Shown piece after piece: positions 35,331 through 43,349 of a DNA stretch of 64,000 nt. The first letter of the stretch is position 1; each line of letters opens with the position of its first letter. The notes under the pieces were generated by a model, which was given only the letters and a program-made list of their open reading frames with translations, searched no databases and was not told the origin of the DNA. The position numbers and the translations under genes were made by a program. Source of the stretch: Pomphorhynchus laevis (Eukaryota > Acanthocephala > Palaeacanthocephala > Echinorhynchida > Pomphorhynchidae); NCBI GenBank assembly GCA_012934845.2, contig WNNJ02000108.1:1-64000 (forward strand), in the 5' to 3' direction.

Positions 35331-35410
35331 TGCCGTTTCGTCATCACTATGACTCATCTGTACCAGTTCCCCCTCTCACTGCTGGATGCAGAGGAGGACT
35401 AGAGACGGCA
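35331..35410 (-). ncRNA. hammerhead ribozyme copy 2d, core change
   Basis: GCCGTC, helix II and GAAACGGC are intact, but CTGATGA reads CAGATGA as in copy 2b and stem I has lost a base. Predicted inactive. Confidence 0.8.
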
Positions 35411-35580
35411 ATCAACGAATGAATCAAGTGCATGATGTACTAGAAAATCTATAATAACATCATCTAGAGTGCTGAATTAGCACTACAATAGCTTCACCAA
35501 ATTGGATCATTAGCACAAGCACTGGCAAATGCCAACGCAAGGTATCTTAATATTGGCTTACTTCTAATCTCAAAGGATGA

Positions 35581-35630
35581 TACCATTCCGTGTGAATTTT
35601 TAAAATTCTAAAAATTCACGCGGAATGGTA
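35581..35630. repeat. palindrome at array 2 end
   Basis: TACCATTCCGTGTGAATTTT pairs with the reverse complement ending GCGGAATGGTA: about 21-bp arms, 6-8-nt loop, one mismatch. The left arm is array-2 monomer text, so the array end is folded back on itself. Confidence 0.8.
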
Positions 35631-36660
35631 AAGGTTTGTTTGCTGTTTGGATATCTTAAACGAAGGCACTGTCTTAAAAGAAAGCATTTGTTTCTTGGAG
35701 GAGGATGTGGATCTACTTTTAGAATCTGTATGGGGAAGATTTGATATAGCTCTCTTCTTGGAAGACACGGCAACCGGAAGAGAGGCTATTGTCGAGGGTG
35801 TATTTGTCGTCAAATGGGCAATCAGCGATTGAATCGATCGTGCTGCTTCTTCGTGAAGCAATCTAAATAAAATAAACATATCTTCCAAATTAATTCCTTA
35901 TGTGCCGCACTCCGTATTGGTCCTAGTGAGGTAGAGTGTACGTTCTTCTTAATTAAATGTCTACTCACATAATCTTTAAACCCGAGCATTTTTTACCAAT
36001 AAGGGTGTTTTAGTCCCAAGTTAGTACAACTGAGAGCAAGCGTGCACTGTGCATCACGATCTACGTTATCCCATCCACAAACACCTCAATTCCTTTTTCT
36101 AAAACAAGTTAAGCTCAAGTGTCCCACATGTGATAGGTATTACAGTGTGGAAACGTGAAGTTGTCTGTGCTTGCCACTGTGAAATTCAGTTTGCAACCCA
36201 TAAACGGATTGGATACAGAGTTCGAGCGTTGTCGTCCTCAGTGTTCGCACATGCAATGGGGAGATGTTGATCCTCTCGATTCTCTATAAATCGAACATTA
36301 TGTAGAGAATAACGTTATTTCAGCTCTTCTAAATCATCGTTTTCTAGATAGGGAAGTATATTCGTTATCTTTAAAAATGCCATAATTGGTTTTGATACCA
36401 GTGTTCCTCTGTTGGAACAATTTTCTTTAAAGAATTTAGTGTAGGAGGTTGCTATATCAGAAGAAACAAAGGAAATTCTACAGTAATTATTCATCACTTT
36501 GGCGGAATTAATCATGATTCTCTTAGGTTGTAAGCTTATAAATTTCCTCAAGCATTTATTAAAGTATTGATTTTTTTGTATATGAATAGAAGGGGTGACT
36601 TTCACTAGGTTAACTAGTTTTTTATCAGAGGAAGCTCCTCCATTTTTCGACTAAGAACAG
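35616..36660 (-). pseudogene. LINE ORF1 relic, gag-like
   Basis: Minus frames 36605-36315 (with FLKITNILPYLENDDLEELK) and 35888-35616 (with LPVAVSSKKRAISNLPH) flank a stop-broken middle with scattered Cys. The parts match 6403-7300 in order: 'LKISNFPPLLEVEDV' and 'LPNSKKRAAS' there. The same gag-like ORF1 family, more decayed; no ORF2 follows, as the retrozyme array adjoins directly. Confidence 0.6.
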
Positions 36661-36699
36661 TTAAGTCACTAGCCTTTATTCCAAACGATCCAATTGTAA

Positions 36700-38190
36700 T
36701 CGTTCATTTGAGTGTTTTTTCGTAATAATTTGAAGCTCCGTAACGTTCGTTGCACAACATTTTTTGTTTTTTCTTCTTCTAATGTTGCTAGCAGCAGCTT
36801 GTATCCCTATAGTCCTATGAAATATAGGAATAAAATAGCTGGATTACATAGCAAAAATATTGTTCATCAAGAAATTTGTACACTTCAATATCACTAACAT
36901 TTCAAATAATAACAAATAAGAAAATTTTGATAAAAAAAGCTGTTCATTTAAAAAAATTGAAGTTAAACTTAAATTTTAAGTTTATAGATTTAATCGTATC
37001 TTAAAGAGAGTTTGTTAGTCGCTGAAACCCGCCTAACAAATAAATTTGAAGTTAGAAACTTGAAGTTTGACAATTTCCTATTTGACAAAAATAAGCTAAT
37101 GGCTTTAATAACCTAATGTGTATTCACTAAGAAAGAAATATTTACTATCTAGAAAAAGAAGTCAATCCAGTACTATCTTGATAATAGTAAACAAAAAAGA
37201 ATTTAAAAATTTTTAAGAATTTTTATCGTGTGGATAATTTATTATGCCTAAGAGTAGGAATAATTTAATAAGTTTTTATTAATCGAAAATGAAGTCATTA
37301 AATAAAAGATTCTTCGCTTTCGTGTTTTTGACAATCTTTGTATCTGGCTGGCACTCGACATTTTCGTTGATATCGTCTAAGCGCTAAAAACTGAGGAAGA
37401 TTGAGATATGTTTCTTGAGTACTTAGCGATTCCTGTAAGTGACCGTTTTATATGGTTAGTTATATACAATATTTTCTGCCATTCTTTATTTTTTACTTAG
37501 TATCTCAATAAATATTTATTAATTAGGGTTAGTAATCCTTATTCTGTCACCACCTTCATAGGTTCTCTATACATTCTTAATTTTTCCTACTATACATTAT
37601 AGTAGGAAAAATATATATCATATAGTAATTTTTCTACAATACATTCTTAATTTTTCAAGATCCATCTTTATAGTTTTGAGAAAGTAGGGCTATAAGTTAG
37701 TATTTTTACACTTTAAACAAGTACCTTATGGTTCAAAAATTGAATGTTCTATTTCATCAATGCGTGTTCGAGTAAGTAAACCATTTTGATATTTTAGAAT
37801 ATTATACAAATCAACGAGTTAAGGAAAATAACTTGTTATCGGCGTATCATTTTAAATTCTCCTGATTGAAAAGCATTTCTGCTATCAGAGTAAAGCTTGT
37901 AAAAATCCATATAAATATATTTTCCCAATATATTTTAAAGCGGATTCAGTATACGTATTTCTAGAAACAAATACAATTGGACTAAACTATTCTCCTTGTA
38001 TATATTTTAAACTGTAATTACAACAATGCTTTGAAATAATATTATGCTTTTAAATAAATTTATTTTGGATTGTAATAATGTATTGGAATAATAATTAAAA
38101 ATTGTGATAATATTTGATTAAAAAAATCTTATTTTTTAATGTTTTCACCTCTGTTAATTTTTTTTTATTAATTATCAGATTGGCAACTAT
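36700..38190. other. AT-rich stretch with short palindrome
   Basis: No gene seen. 37581-37611 is a perfect palindrome (TTTTTCCTACTATA, 3-nt loop). 37225-37270 repeats the left flank of the lone monomer at 13.8 kb ('gtggataatttattatgcc'). Confidence 0.45.
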
Positions 38191-38194
38191 GTTA

Positions 38195-38270
38195 AACCAA
38201 GACAATTGATGATTTTGTAATAAATTAACTGAATTCTTCCATGTAATATATTCGTGTGACGGACCTGTAC
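38195..38270 (+). mobile_element. LTR-element fossil fragment, pol end
   Basis: 'caattgatgatttt' and the next 55 bp match 46105-46170, which follows the second LTR fossil's pol. Both look like the end of the same kind of element. A broken remnant. Confidence 0.5.
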
Positions 38271-38322
38271 GATGTTTTTATTGTCAGGGAGGTTGAGCTG
38301 AAAGAAATAGAAAACAAACAGC

Positions 38323-38412
38323 CTAACGCTGTGCCGATTCGCCATTGTTTAGACTTATCAGTACCGGAAGCCTCCACTGCTGGATGCAGAGAGGACCAGT
38401 AGACGGCTGCGT
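38323..38412 (-). ncRNA. hammerhead ribozyme copy 3a, decayed core
   Basis: GCCGTC, stem I TACTGG/CCGGTA (still six pairs) and the CTGC-ATCCA-GCAG cap are kept. CTGATGA reads CTGATAA and GAAA reads GAAT. Confidence 0.75.
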
Positions 38413-38489
38413 AAACTAACAATGGCGCATCAATGTGATACGAATATCACACTACTGTCTTCCTTCGAAAATAAGACAATGTCACAAAT

Positions 38490-39269
38490 TCAACTTTTCG
38501 GAAAGTGAAAAATGGCTAAATTGTCTCTAAAATAAGACAAAAAACTTCGAAAATAAGACAAAAAGCTGTTTTTAATCATGAAAAAATCGGAGGTTTTCAA
38601 TATTTCGTATATTGCTTCACCACTCGAGCTTTGATAAATGAAACCTGGGGTTTTAAGATCTCTATCATAATAAAGTTTTATGTTCAAGTTATAGAGTCTA
38701 CTTGCTGCAAAAATTTCTAACTCCGACGCTTTGTTTCCTGCTATAAGTAAGACATTAATATATTCATCATCATATAGACCTTCTAATCCTTTAATGGAAG
38801 GAATATCTAAGGCTATATGATGCCTTACTTCTATGTGCTTCTCAATGGTATCATAAAGGATTAAAGAAATTATTTTAAAAAACGAATTTCCATCTTTACC
38901 TAAGGCCTTCCAATCTTTGAGATCTTGCTCCAATATGAAAGCACTATTGTTTTTAAAATCCTCAATCTCAAAATGTTCATCACTGAGTAATTGTCTCAAA
39001 GGCGCATGAAGTCTGCTCAAATCAAATTCTGATCCTAATATACCACAAACATCGAAGCTTTTAATCACCATTTCTTTGTCTAACGTATTAATAAAATCCC
39101 AACATATATCAGTTACTTGTTTATACGATGGTCTCTTAATATTGCCGGATTTTGTTCGGTTATCGTCATCTTCAATTGCTTTTGACATCCAATCATTAAT
39201 TTTATCTCCGTAGAATTGTTGGAAAGATCTGTTTATAGAGACATCGAGCATTTGTAATAACGGCGTCAT
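38490..39269 (-). pseudogene. transposase C-terminus fused to OTU-like domain
   Basis: The frame begins MTPLLQMLDVSINRSFQQFY (end of the DDE core, third Asp) and continues for 240 aa, far beyond a normal pogo C-terminus. Its middle (minus, about 38950-38600) has OTU cysteine-protease features: DWKALGKDGNSFFKIIS where OTUs have DGNC(L/F)F, then HIEVRHHIA, LYDDEYINVL, ASELEIFAASRLYNLNIKLY and a final SGEAIYEIL where OTUs have '..HY..'. The catalytic Cys is Ser (codon 38885-38883) and the catalytic His position is Ile, so a protease is unlikely; a binding role or decay are alternatives. The last residues (FLSYFRSFLSYFR) are encoded by the sub-terminal repeats. Confidence 0.65.
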
Positions 39270-40231
39270 TCCTTTTGGGACAAAAAAGTATATAAACGTT
39301 ATGTTTTTCGTATTTCTTGTCTATCTTTAGATGTGCAGAAAAAGAATCAATTATTACAGGAGTTGGCTCGTGTGCAAATCTTGTTTCGAATCTGGATAAA
39401 ATATATTTTTCAAAGAAAGAACACGAGATCCTCACTCCACATGCCTGTCTTATTGACGTCGACGTATATATTTCGATTGGTTGTTGTTGGTATATTTTTT
39501 AAATTCGAGAAAAGGCAATGTCCGCCTAATATTTTACCATCTGCAGAGATTATGGGAGTAAAAGTAAATCTCGCATGAGTCGACGATGTCTTTGCTAATT
39601 TAACAGATTTTGAACCCTTTACAGTTATTGTCTTGTTGTTTTCCTGCTCGAAATATCTCGGAACTTGGTCAAAATTAATTATGTTTCTGGGTTTAATTGA
39701 GTGTGTCTTTATCAAGTTACGAGCAGCATAAATGAAATCTGTGGCCAAAGATTTGGCATTCTCTGGAATAGTTCTACAAGATGTATGTGTACGAGATACA
39801 AGATTATGTCTATTCTTAAATTTGTGTATAAAGCCGCTTGAGCACTTTAGATCTTGTATATTTAACTTTTGACAAAAACTAACTGCTTTTGCCTGTAGAT
39901 ATTTATCTTTAACTACTAACCCTTTATCATTAGAATCAATAACCCAATTAATAAGCTGTGTATCTAATTCTTCACTTTGTGTTTTTCTACCAGATTTGCC
40001 AACCTTTCTACATGTCAAAATAGATTTTTTGGTATCTTGTAGTATGTCTAAAAACTTTTCCTTTTGATCCAGCCAACACTGAAACATCCTTGGTGTGATA
40101 GAGTGTTTTCTCGATATTTCTGACTTTGTCTTGCTCTTCCCGTTTTCATCTAGTTTCTCATAATCCGCAATAACATCTAGCTTGTATTTAATTGTATAAC
40201 TTTTTCGTTTATAGCTTTCTGTAAAAATCAT
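39202..40231 (-). pseudogene. pogo-like transposase, HTH plus DDE part
   Basis: Minus frame from ATG at 40231. Residues 5-60 are a Psq/CENP-B-type helix-turn-helix (KRKSYTIKYKLDVIADYE...SITPRMFQCW). Residues 75-145 are a second HTH, CENP-B/Tc5 type (LINWVIDSNDKGL, CSSGFIHKFKNRHNLVSR). Then comes the DDE_1 catalytic core: first Asp in NIINFDQVP, second Asp in VIIDSFSAHL (in the 39435-39202 frame), third Asp in LLQMLDVSIN (in the next frame). All three catalytic acids survive, but two frameshifts (near 39430 and near 39270) break the reading, so this copy is not functional as read. It cuts and pastes DNA at TA sites in its family. Confidence 0.88.
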
Positions 40232-40505
40232 TTGGGGTGAGTAAAAATAATTTTTTTATGTAAAAAAATTCTAAAATAAGACAAAAAAATCCCTCTAAAA
40301 TAAGATAATTTTTGTCTTATTTTAGAGGGAATGAGATTGTCTTATTTTCGAGGGAAGACAGTAGGAGTATACATTAGCTGGTCCTGTGATAACTACAAAG
40401 AATTCCCACCAGTGTGCGTAAAAATACGACTAAAAGAGCAATAACTGCGCACAGTGTCATCACATCACTACTGTAATATTAATAACTCTCATTTTCAGCA
40501 AAATA

Positions 40506-40513
40506 TGACGTCA
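40506..40513. promoter_or_regulatory. CRE-like palindrome in array 3 monomers
   Basis: TGACGTCA at 40506-40513, again at 40825-40832 and 41143-41150: the canonical CREB/ATF site, kept in three of three monomers at the same place, about 50-70 bp from the ribozyme. Function is inferred only. Confidence 0.4.
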
Positions 40514-40551
40514 GGGATGGTGAGCTGAAAGAAACAGGAAACAAACAGCCT

Positions 40552-40640
40552 AACGCTGTGCCGTTTAGTCATTGTGTAGACTCATCAGTACCGAATACCT
40601 CCACTGCTGGATGCAGAAGGGTCCGGTAGACGGCTGCGTT
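40552..40640 (-). ncRNA. hammerhead ribozyme copy 3b, one core change
   Basis: GTC, stem I, CTGATGA, helix II GTC/GAC and stem III (AACGC and GCCGT arms) are kept. The first base of GAAA is T. Predicted weak or inactive. Confidence 0.82.
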
Positions 40641-40870
40641 AACTAACAATGATTCATCAGTGTGATACGAATATCACACTAGGAGTATACACTGGCTGGT
40701 CCTGTAAACTACAAGGAATTCTCACCAGTGTGCGTAAAAAATACGACTAAAAGCGCAATAACTGCACCCGTAGTGTCACCACATCACTACTATAATATTA
40801 ATAACTCTCATTTTCAGCATATTATGACGTCAGAGATGGTGAGCTCAAAGAAATAGAAAACAAACAGCCT

Positions 40871-40959
40871 AACGCTTGCCGTTTCGTCATTGTTTAGACT
40901 CATCAGTACCGGATACCACCACTGCTGGATGCAGAAGGGTCCGGTAGACGGCTGCGTTA
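40871..40959 (-). ncRNA. hammerhead ribozyme copy 3c, fully intact core
   Basis: Minus strand: stem III has two helices, AACGC/GCGTT and GCCGT/ACGGC, around a small internal loop; cleavage site GTC (40949-40947); stem I TACCGG/CCGGTA with a CTGC-ATCCA-GCAG cap; CTGATGA (40906-40900); helix II GTC...GAC with an 8-nt loop; GAAA (40885-40882). All invariant core bases are present. Type III topology. Compared with copy 2c, two stem I pairs differ by compensatory changes (A-U for G-C and G-C for A-U). Confidence 0.92.
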
Positions 40960-41181
40960 ACTAACAATGATTCATCAGTGTGATACGAATATCACACTAG
41001 GAGTATACACTGGCTGGTCCTGTAAACTACAAGGAATTCTCACCAGTGTGCGTAAAAAATACGACTAAAAGCGCAATAACTGCACCCGTAGTGTCACCAC
41101 ATCACTACTATAATATCAATAACTCTCATTTTTAGCATATTATGACGTCAGAGATGGTGAGCTGAAAGAAATTGTAAACAA

Positions 41182-41253
41182 GCGCTGTGTCGTTTCGTAA
41201 TTTTATATACTTACCGGTACTGGATACTACACTGCTGGATGCAGAGAGGACCT
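41182..41253 (-). ncRNA. hammerhead ribozyme copy 3d, truncated
   Basis: Stem I cap text (ctgctggatgcagag) and CGAAAC remain. CTGATGA is lost and the GTC side is cut off where the LTR fossil begins. Confidence 0.65.
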
Positions 41254-41457
41254 TGTGGCGCCATAGTGGAGCGATTTGCACCAATGTGAAAGTTACAACT
41301 CCAAAGCTCACAATGGTGTCAAGTTTCGTGAGCAATTCAGCTGCGGATTGTGCCGAATGTTGTTTGAATTTGTTACTATAAAACATTGATAGGTTTGCAG
41401 TGTACACAAATAAAGCACTCAGTATTTTCGCATTGTGTTTCGCTTCATTTAACATCC
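41254..41457 (+). repeat. LTR of fossil 1, left copy
   Basis: Starts TGTGGCGCCATAGT and ends near TTTAACATCCA; about 200 bp. Matches 43149-43349. It cuts into the last hammerhead monomer of array 3. Confidence 0.75.
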
Positions 41458-41730
41458 ATACCGAGCAAGATGTCTACTCACATCAATACCGAGCAAGATG
41501 TCTACTCCCATGCTCATTCAAAAAGCAATCATTCATTACTAGAATATCCATACCGAGCAAGATGTCTACTCGCATGCTCATTCGAAACGCGATCATCCAT
41601 ACCGAACATGATTTAACATTCATACCAAGCAAGATGTCTACTCACATTTATACCGAGCAAGATGTCTACTCACATGCTCATTCGAAACGCGATCATTCAA
41701 TACTAGAATGTCGTTCACGTAAAAGCTAAT
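41458..41730. repeat. minisatellite 'accgagcaagatgtctactc'
   Basis: At least five near-perfect copies of this 20-mer (41460, 41487, 41551, 41624, 41651), two of them with a longer shared downstream segment (gctcattcgaaacgcgatca). Lies just inside the left LTR of fossil 1. Confidence 0.8.
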
Positions 41731-42010
41731 ATGGATTATATTCAAGGAGATCATAGACGTAGATTCGGATGGAATAACAAAGAGATCGTGGTTTGCTATA
41801 TGTGGAAGTTTGATTGAAGGAACATCATATATTCCGCAAATAAACGTTTCTCTTGCGAGCTTTTTTGAACTCAACTTTGGACATAGTGGCCGAATATGCC
41901 CATTTTCACCACAGTGATATCAGATCACATACTTTCGACGTAATGGACACGTCTTCCTTAAATGGCCTGGCTTTCCACAATCAAAACATCGTCAAGTTAA
42001 ACTATCCTTA
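41640..42010 (-). mobile_element. gag zinc-knuckle fossil, opposite orientation
   Basis: The minus strand shows two knuckle patterns (CFDCGKPGH... and CGENGH...) followed by a hydrophobic protease-like start. A piece of LTR-element gag/protease, inverted with respect to the RNase H part next to it. A fossil fragment. Confidence 0.6.
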
Positions 42011-43148
42011 TCACAAGGTGAGGATAATCTCTAAATTATCTTTAAATTTGGCCGAATTAGATGCAACCGTTAAAGGTTTGAGCCTTGCGCTATATTGGAA
42101 TTTAAGATACGTATCGATTATTACATATTCTAAATGTGTATGTGGATGGGTAAAATGTGCTATAGAACAACTGAAATCGATATATATCAAAGGTAATTCG
42201 GCAGCGCCGGTAAAAAGGAGATTGGCAATTATACGGTCTTTGCAAGAAGAGTGTAATCTAATACTTCATATCGATTTAGTGGAAAGCCCCGAAAATAAAG
42301 CAGATGCACTTACCAGTGTTCCGGCGAATTGGTTAAGGATTAGAACAAACTCGAGGCCTCGTGTGCCTTCGGCTCATGTTGCTATTGGAGACATTAAAAG
42401 AGAACACGAAAGGCATCATTTAGGTGTTGATCGTAGTTTTATTTAGCGAGATCTTTAGGCGCGGACGTCCGTCGGGAAGATGTCAATAACGTGGTACGAA
42501 ATTGTATCAAGTGTCAATCGATCGATCCAACTCCAATACACTGGAGTGAAGGAGAATTAGGAGTAGATGTTAATTGGAAAAGACTTGCAATTTACGTTAC
42601 ACACTATAAGGGACAGGATTATTTATCGATCATCGATGCCAGACCGAGTCTATTTACTATATGGAAGGAACTCAAACGTATGACTGCTCCTGAAATTATA
42701 CTTATTCTATACTTATTATTTATACATATATATCTATACTTATTCTCGAATCGCAGAATAAGTATAGTATAGCACACTGGAATAGTAAATTACGACATGC
42801 ACAGCAAGTATTCGTTAAGCCAAGAGATACTAGATGTACTACAAGGTGGAACACTGGTATAATAACTGATATTCCAATAAAACGTCGTTGAAGTTGACAG
42901 GATACCCGTCATATTGCCGATATACGCGCAATATCCATTCTGGACTCAAACGATGATCAAAGCAGTCAAAATAACACATCACAAGACAATATAGCAAAGA
43001 TCGCACGAAAGTCATATGGATACAGATGGAATTACAGAGGGGATAAATAATAGCGAACCTCCAGAAATACGATATCCGACAAGAGAACGTCGTCGACCTG
43101 AATGGTTAAGCGAATACAAACTTTGATGGTCTTTAGACCAGGAAGGCG

Positions 43149-43349
43149 TGTGGCGCCATAGTTGAGCAATTTACAGCAGTGTGAAAGTAACAGCTTAAAA
43201 GCTCACAATGGTGTTAGGTTTCGTGAGCAATTCAGCTGCAGATTGTGCCGAATGTTGTTCGATTTTGTTACTATAAAACATTGATCGGTTTGTAATGTAC
43301 ACAAAAAAGCACTGTATTTTCGCATTGTGTTTCGTTTCATTTAACATCA
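43149..43349 (+). repeat. LTR of fossil 1, right copy
   Basis: Starts TGTGGCGCCATAGT, ends near TTTAACATCA. Carries 'ttgttactataaaacattga' as in the left copy. Confidence 0.75.

Larger units (their letters stand above)
34228..35612 (-). repeat. hammerhead (retrozyme-like) array 2, about 305-bp monomers
   Basis: Four and a half tandem monomers; ribozyme cores at 34434, 34741, 35044 and 35351 (spacing 307, 303, 307). Shared body: 'gcacaagcactggcaaatgc', 'taccattccgcgtgaatttt', 'catataagcccgacgcg'. Such monomers with one hammerhead each fit retrozymes or ribozyme-bearing satellite DNA. The array lies 0.6 kb upstream of the collagen ATG exon, in its sense; it could be in a 5' intron or leader. 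It ends at a palindrome (35581-35630). Confidence 0.9.
38455..40361 (-). mobile_element. pogo-like (Tc1/mariner superfamily) DNA transposon, 1907 bp
   Basis: Terminal inverted repeats of about 26 bp: left 38455-38480, right 40336-40361 (CTGTCTTCC[C/T]TCGAAAATA..., one mismatch). Both ends are flanked by TA, the target duplication. The target 'atatcacacTAggagtatac' survives unfilled at 40680 and 40998 in sister monomers, which proves the boundaries. Inside is one minus-strand transposase (38490-40231) in three overlapping frames. Sub-terminal copies of 'aaaataagacaa' cluster at both ends (38463, 38527, 38550; 40270-40350) and are probably transposase-binding sites. Confidence 0.92.
38285..41253 (-). 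repeat. hammerhead (retrozyme-like) array 3, about 318-bp monomers
   Basis: Monomers: 38285-38453 continuing at 40364 (split by the pogo transposon), then 40682-40999 and 41000-41253 (cut by the LTR fossil). Ribozyme cores at 38352, 40579, 40897 and about 41210. Monomer body: 'ggctggtcctgtaaactaca', 'caccagtgtgcgtaaaaa', 'tattatgacgtcagagatgg'. The body differs from arrays 1 and 2, while the ribozyme is homologous. All on the minus strand. Confidence 0.9.
41254..43349 (+). mobile_element. LTR retroelement fossil 1 (Ty3/gypsy-like)
   Basis: Two related LTRs (41254-41457, 43149-43349) bound about 1.7 kb. Inside, on the plus strand, are an RNase H-like part (about 42020-42330), an integrase part with a CIKCQ zinc-binding end and a 'YLSIID' strand (about 42380-42690), and a pol C-terminal part (about 42780-43125). 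A gag zinc-knuckle piece lies in the opposite orientation (41640-42010). Gag, protease and RT in sense are missing. Broken in several places and internally rearranged. The LTRs differ at roughly a tenth of positions by eye, so it is not recent. Confidence 0.7.
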
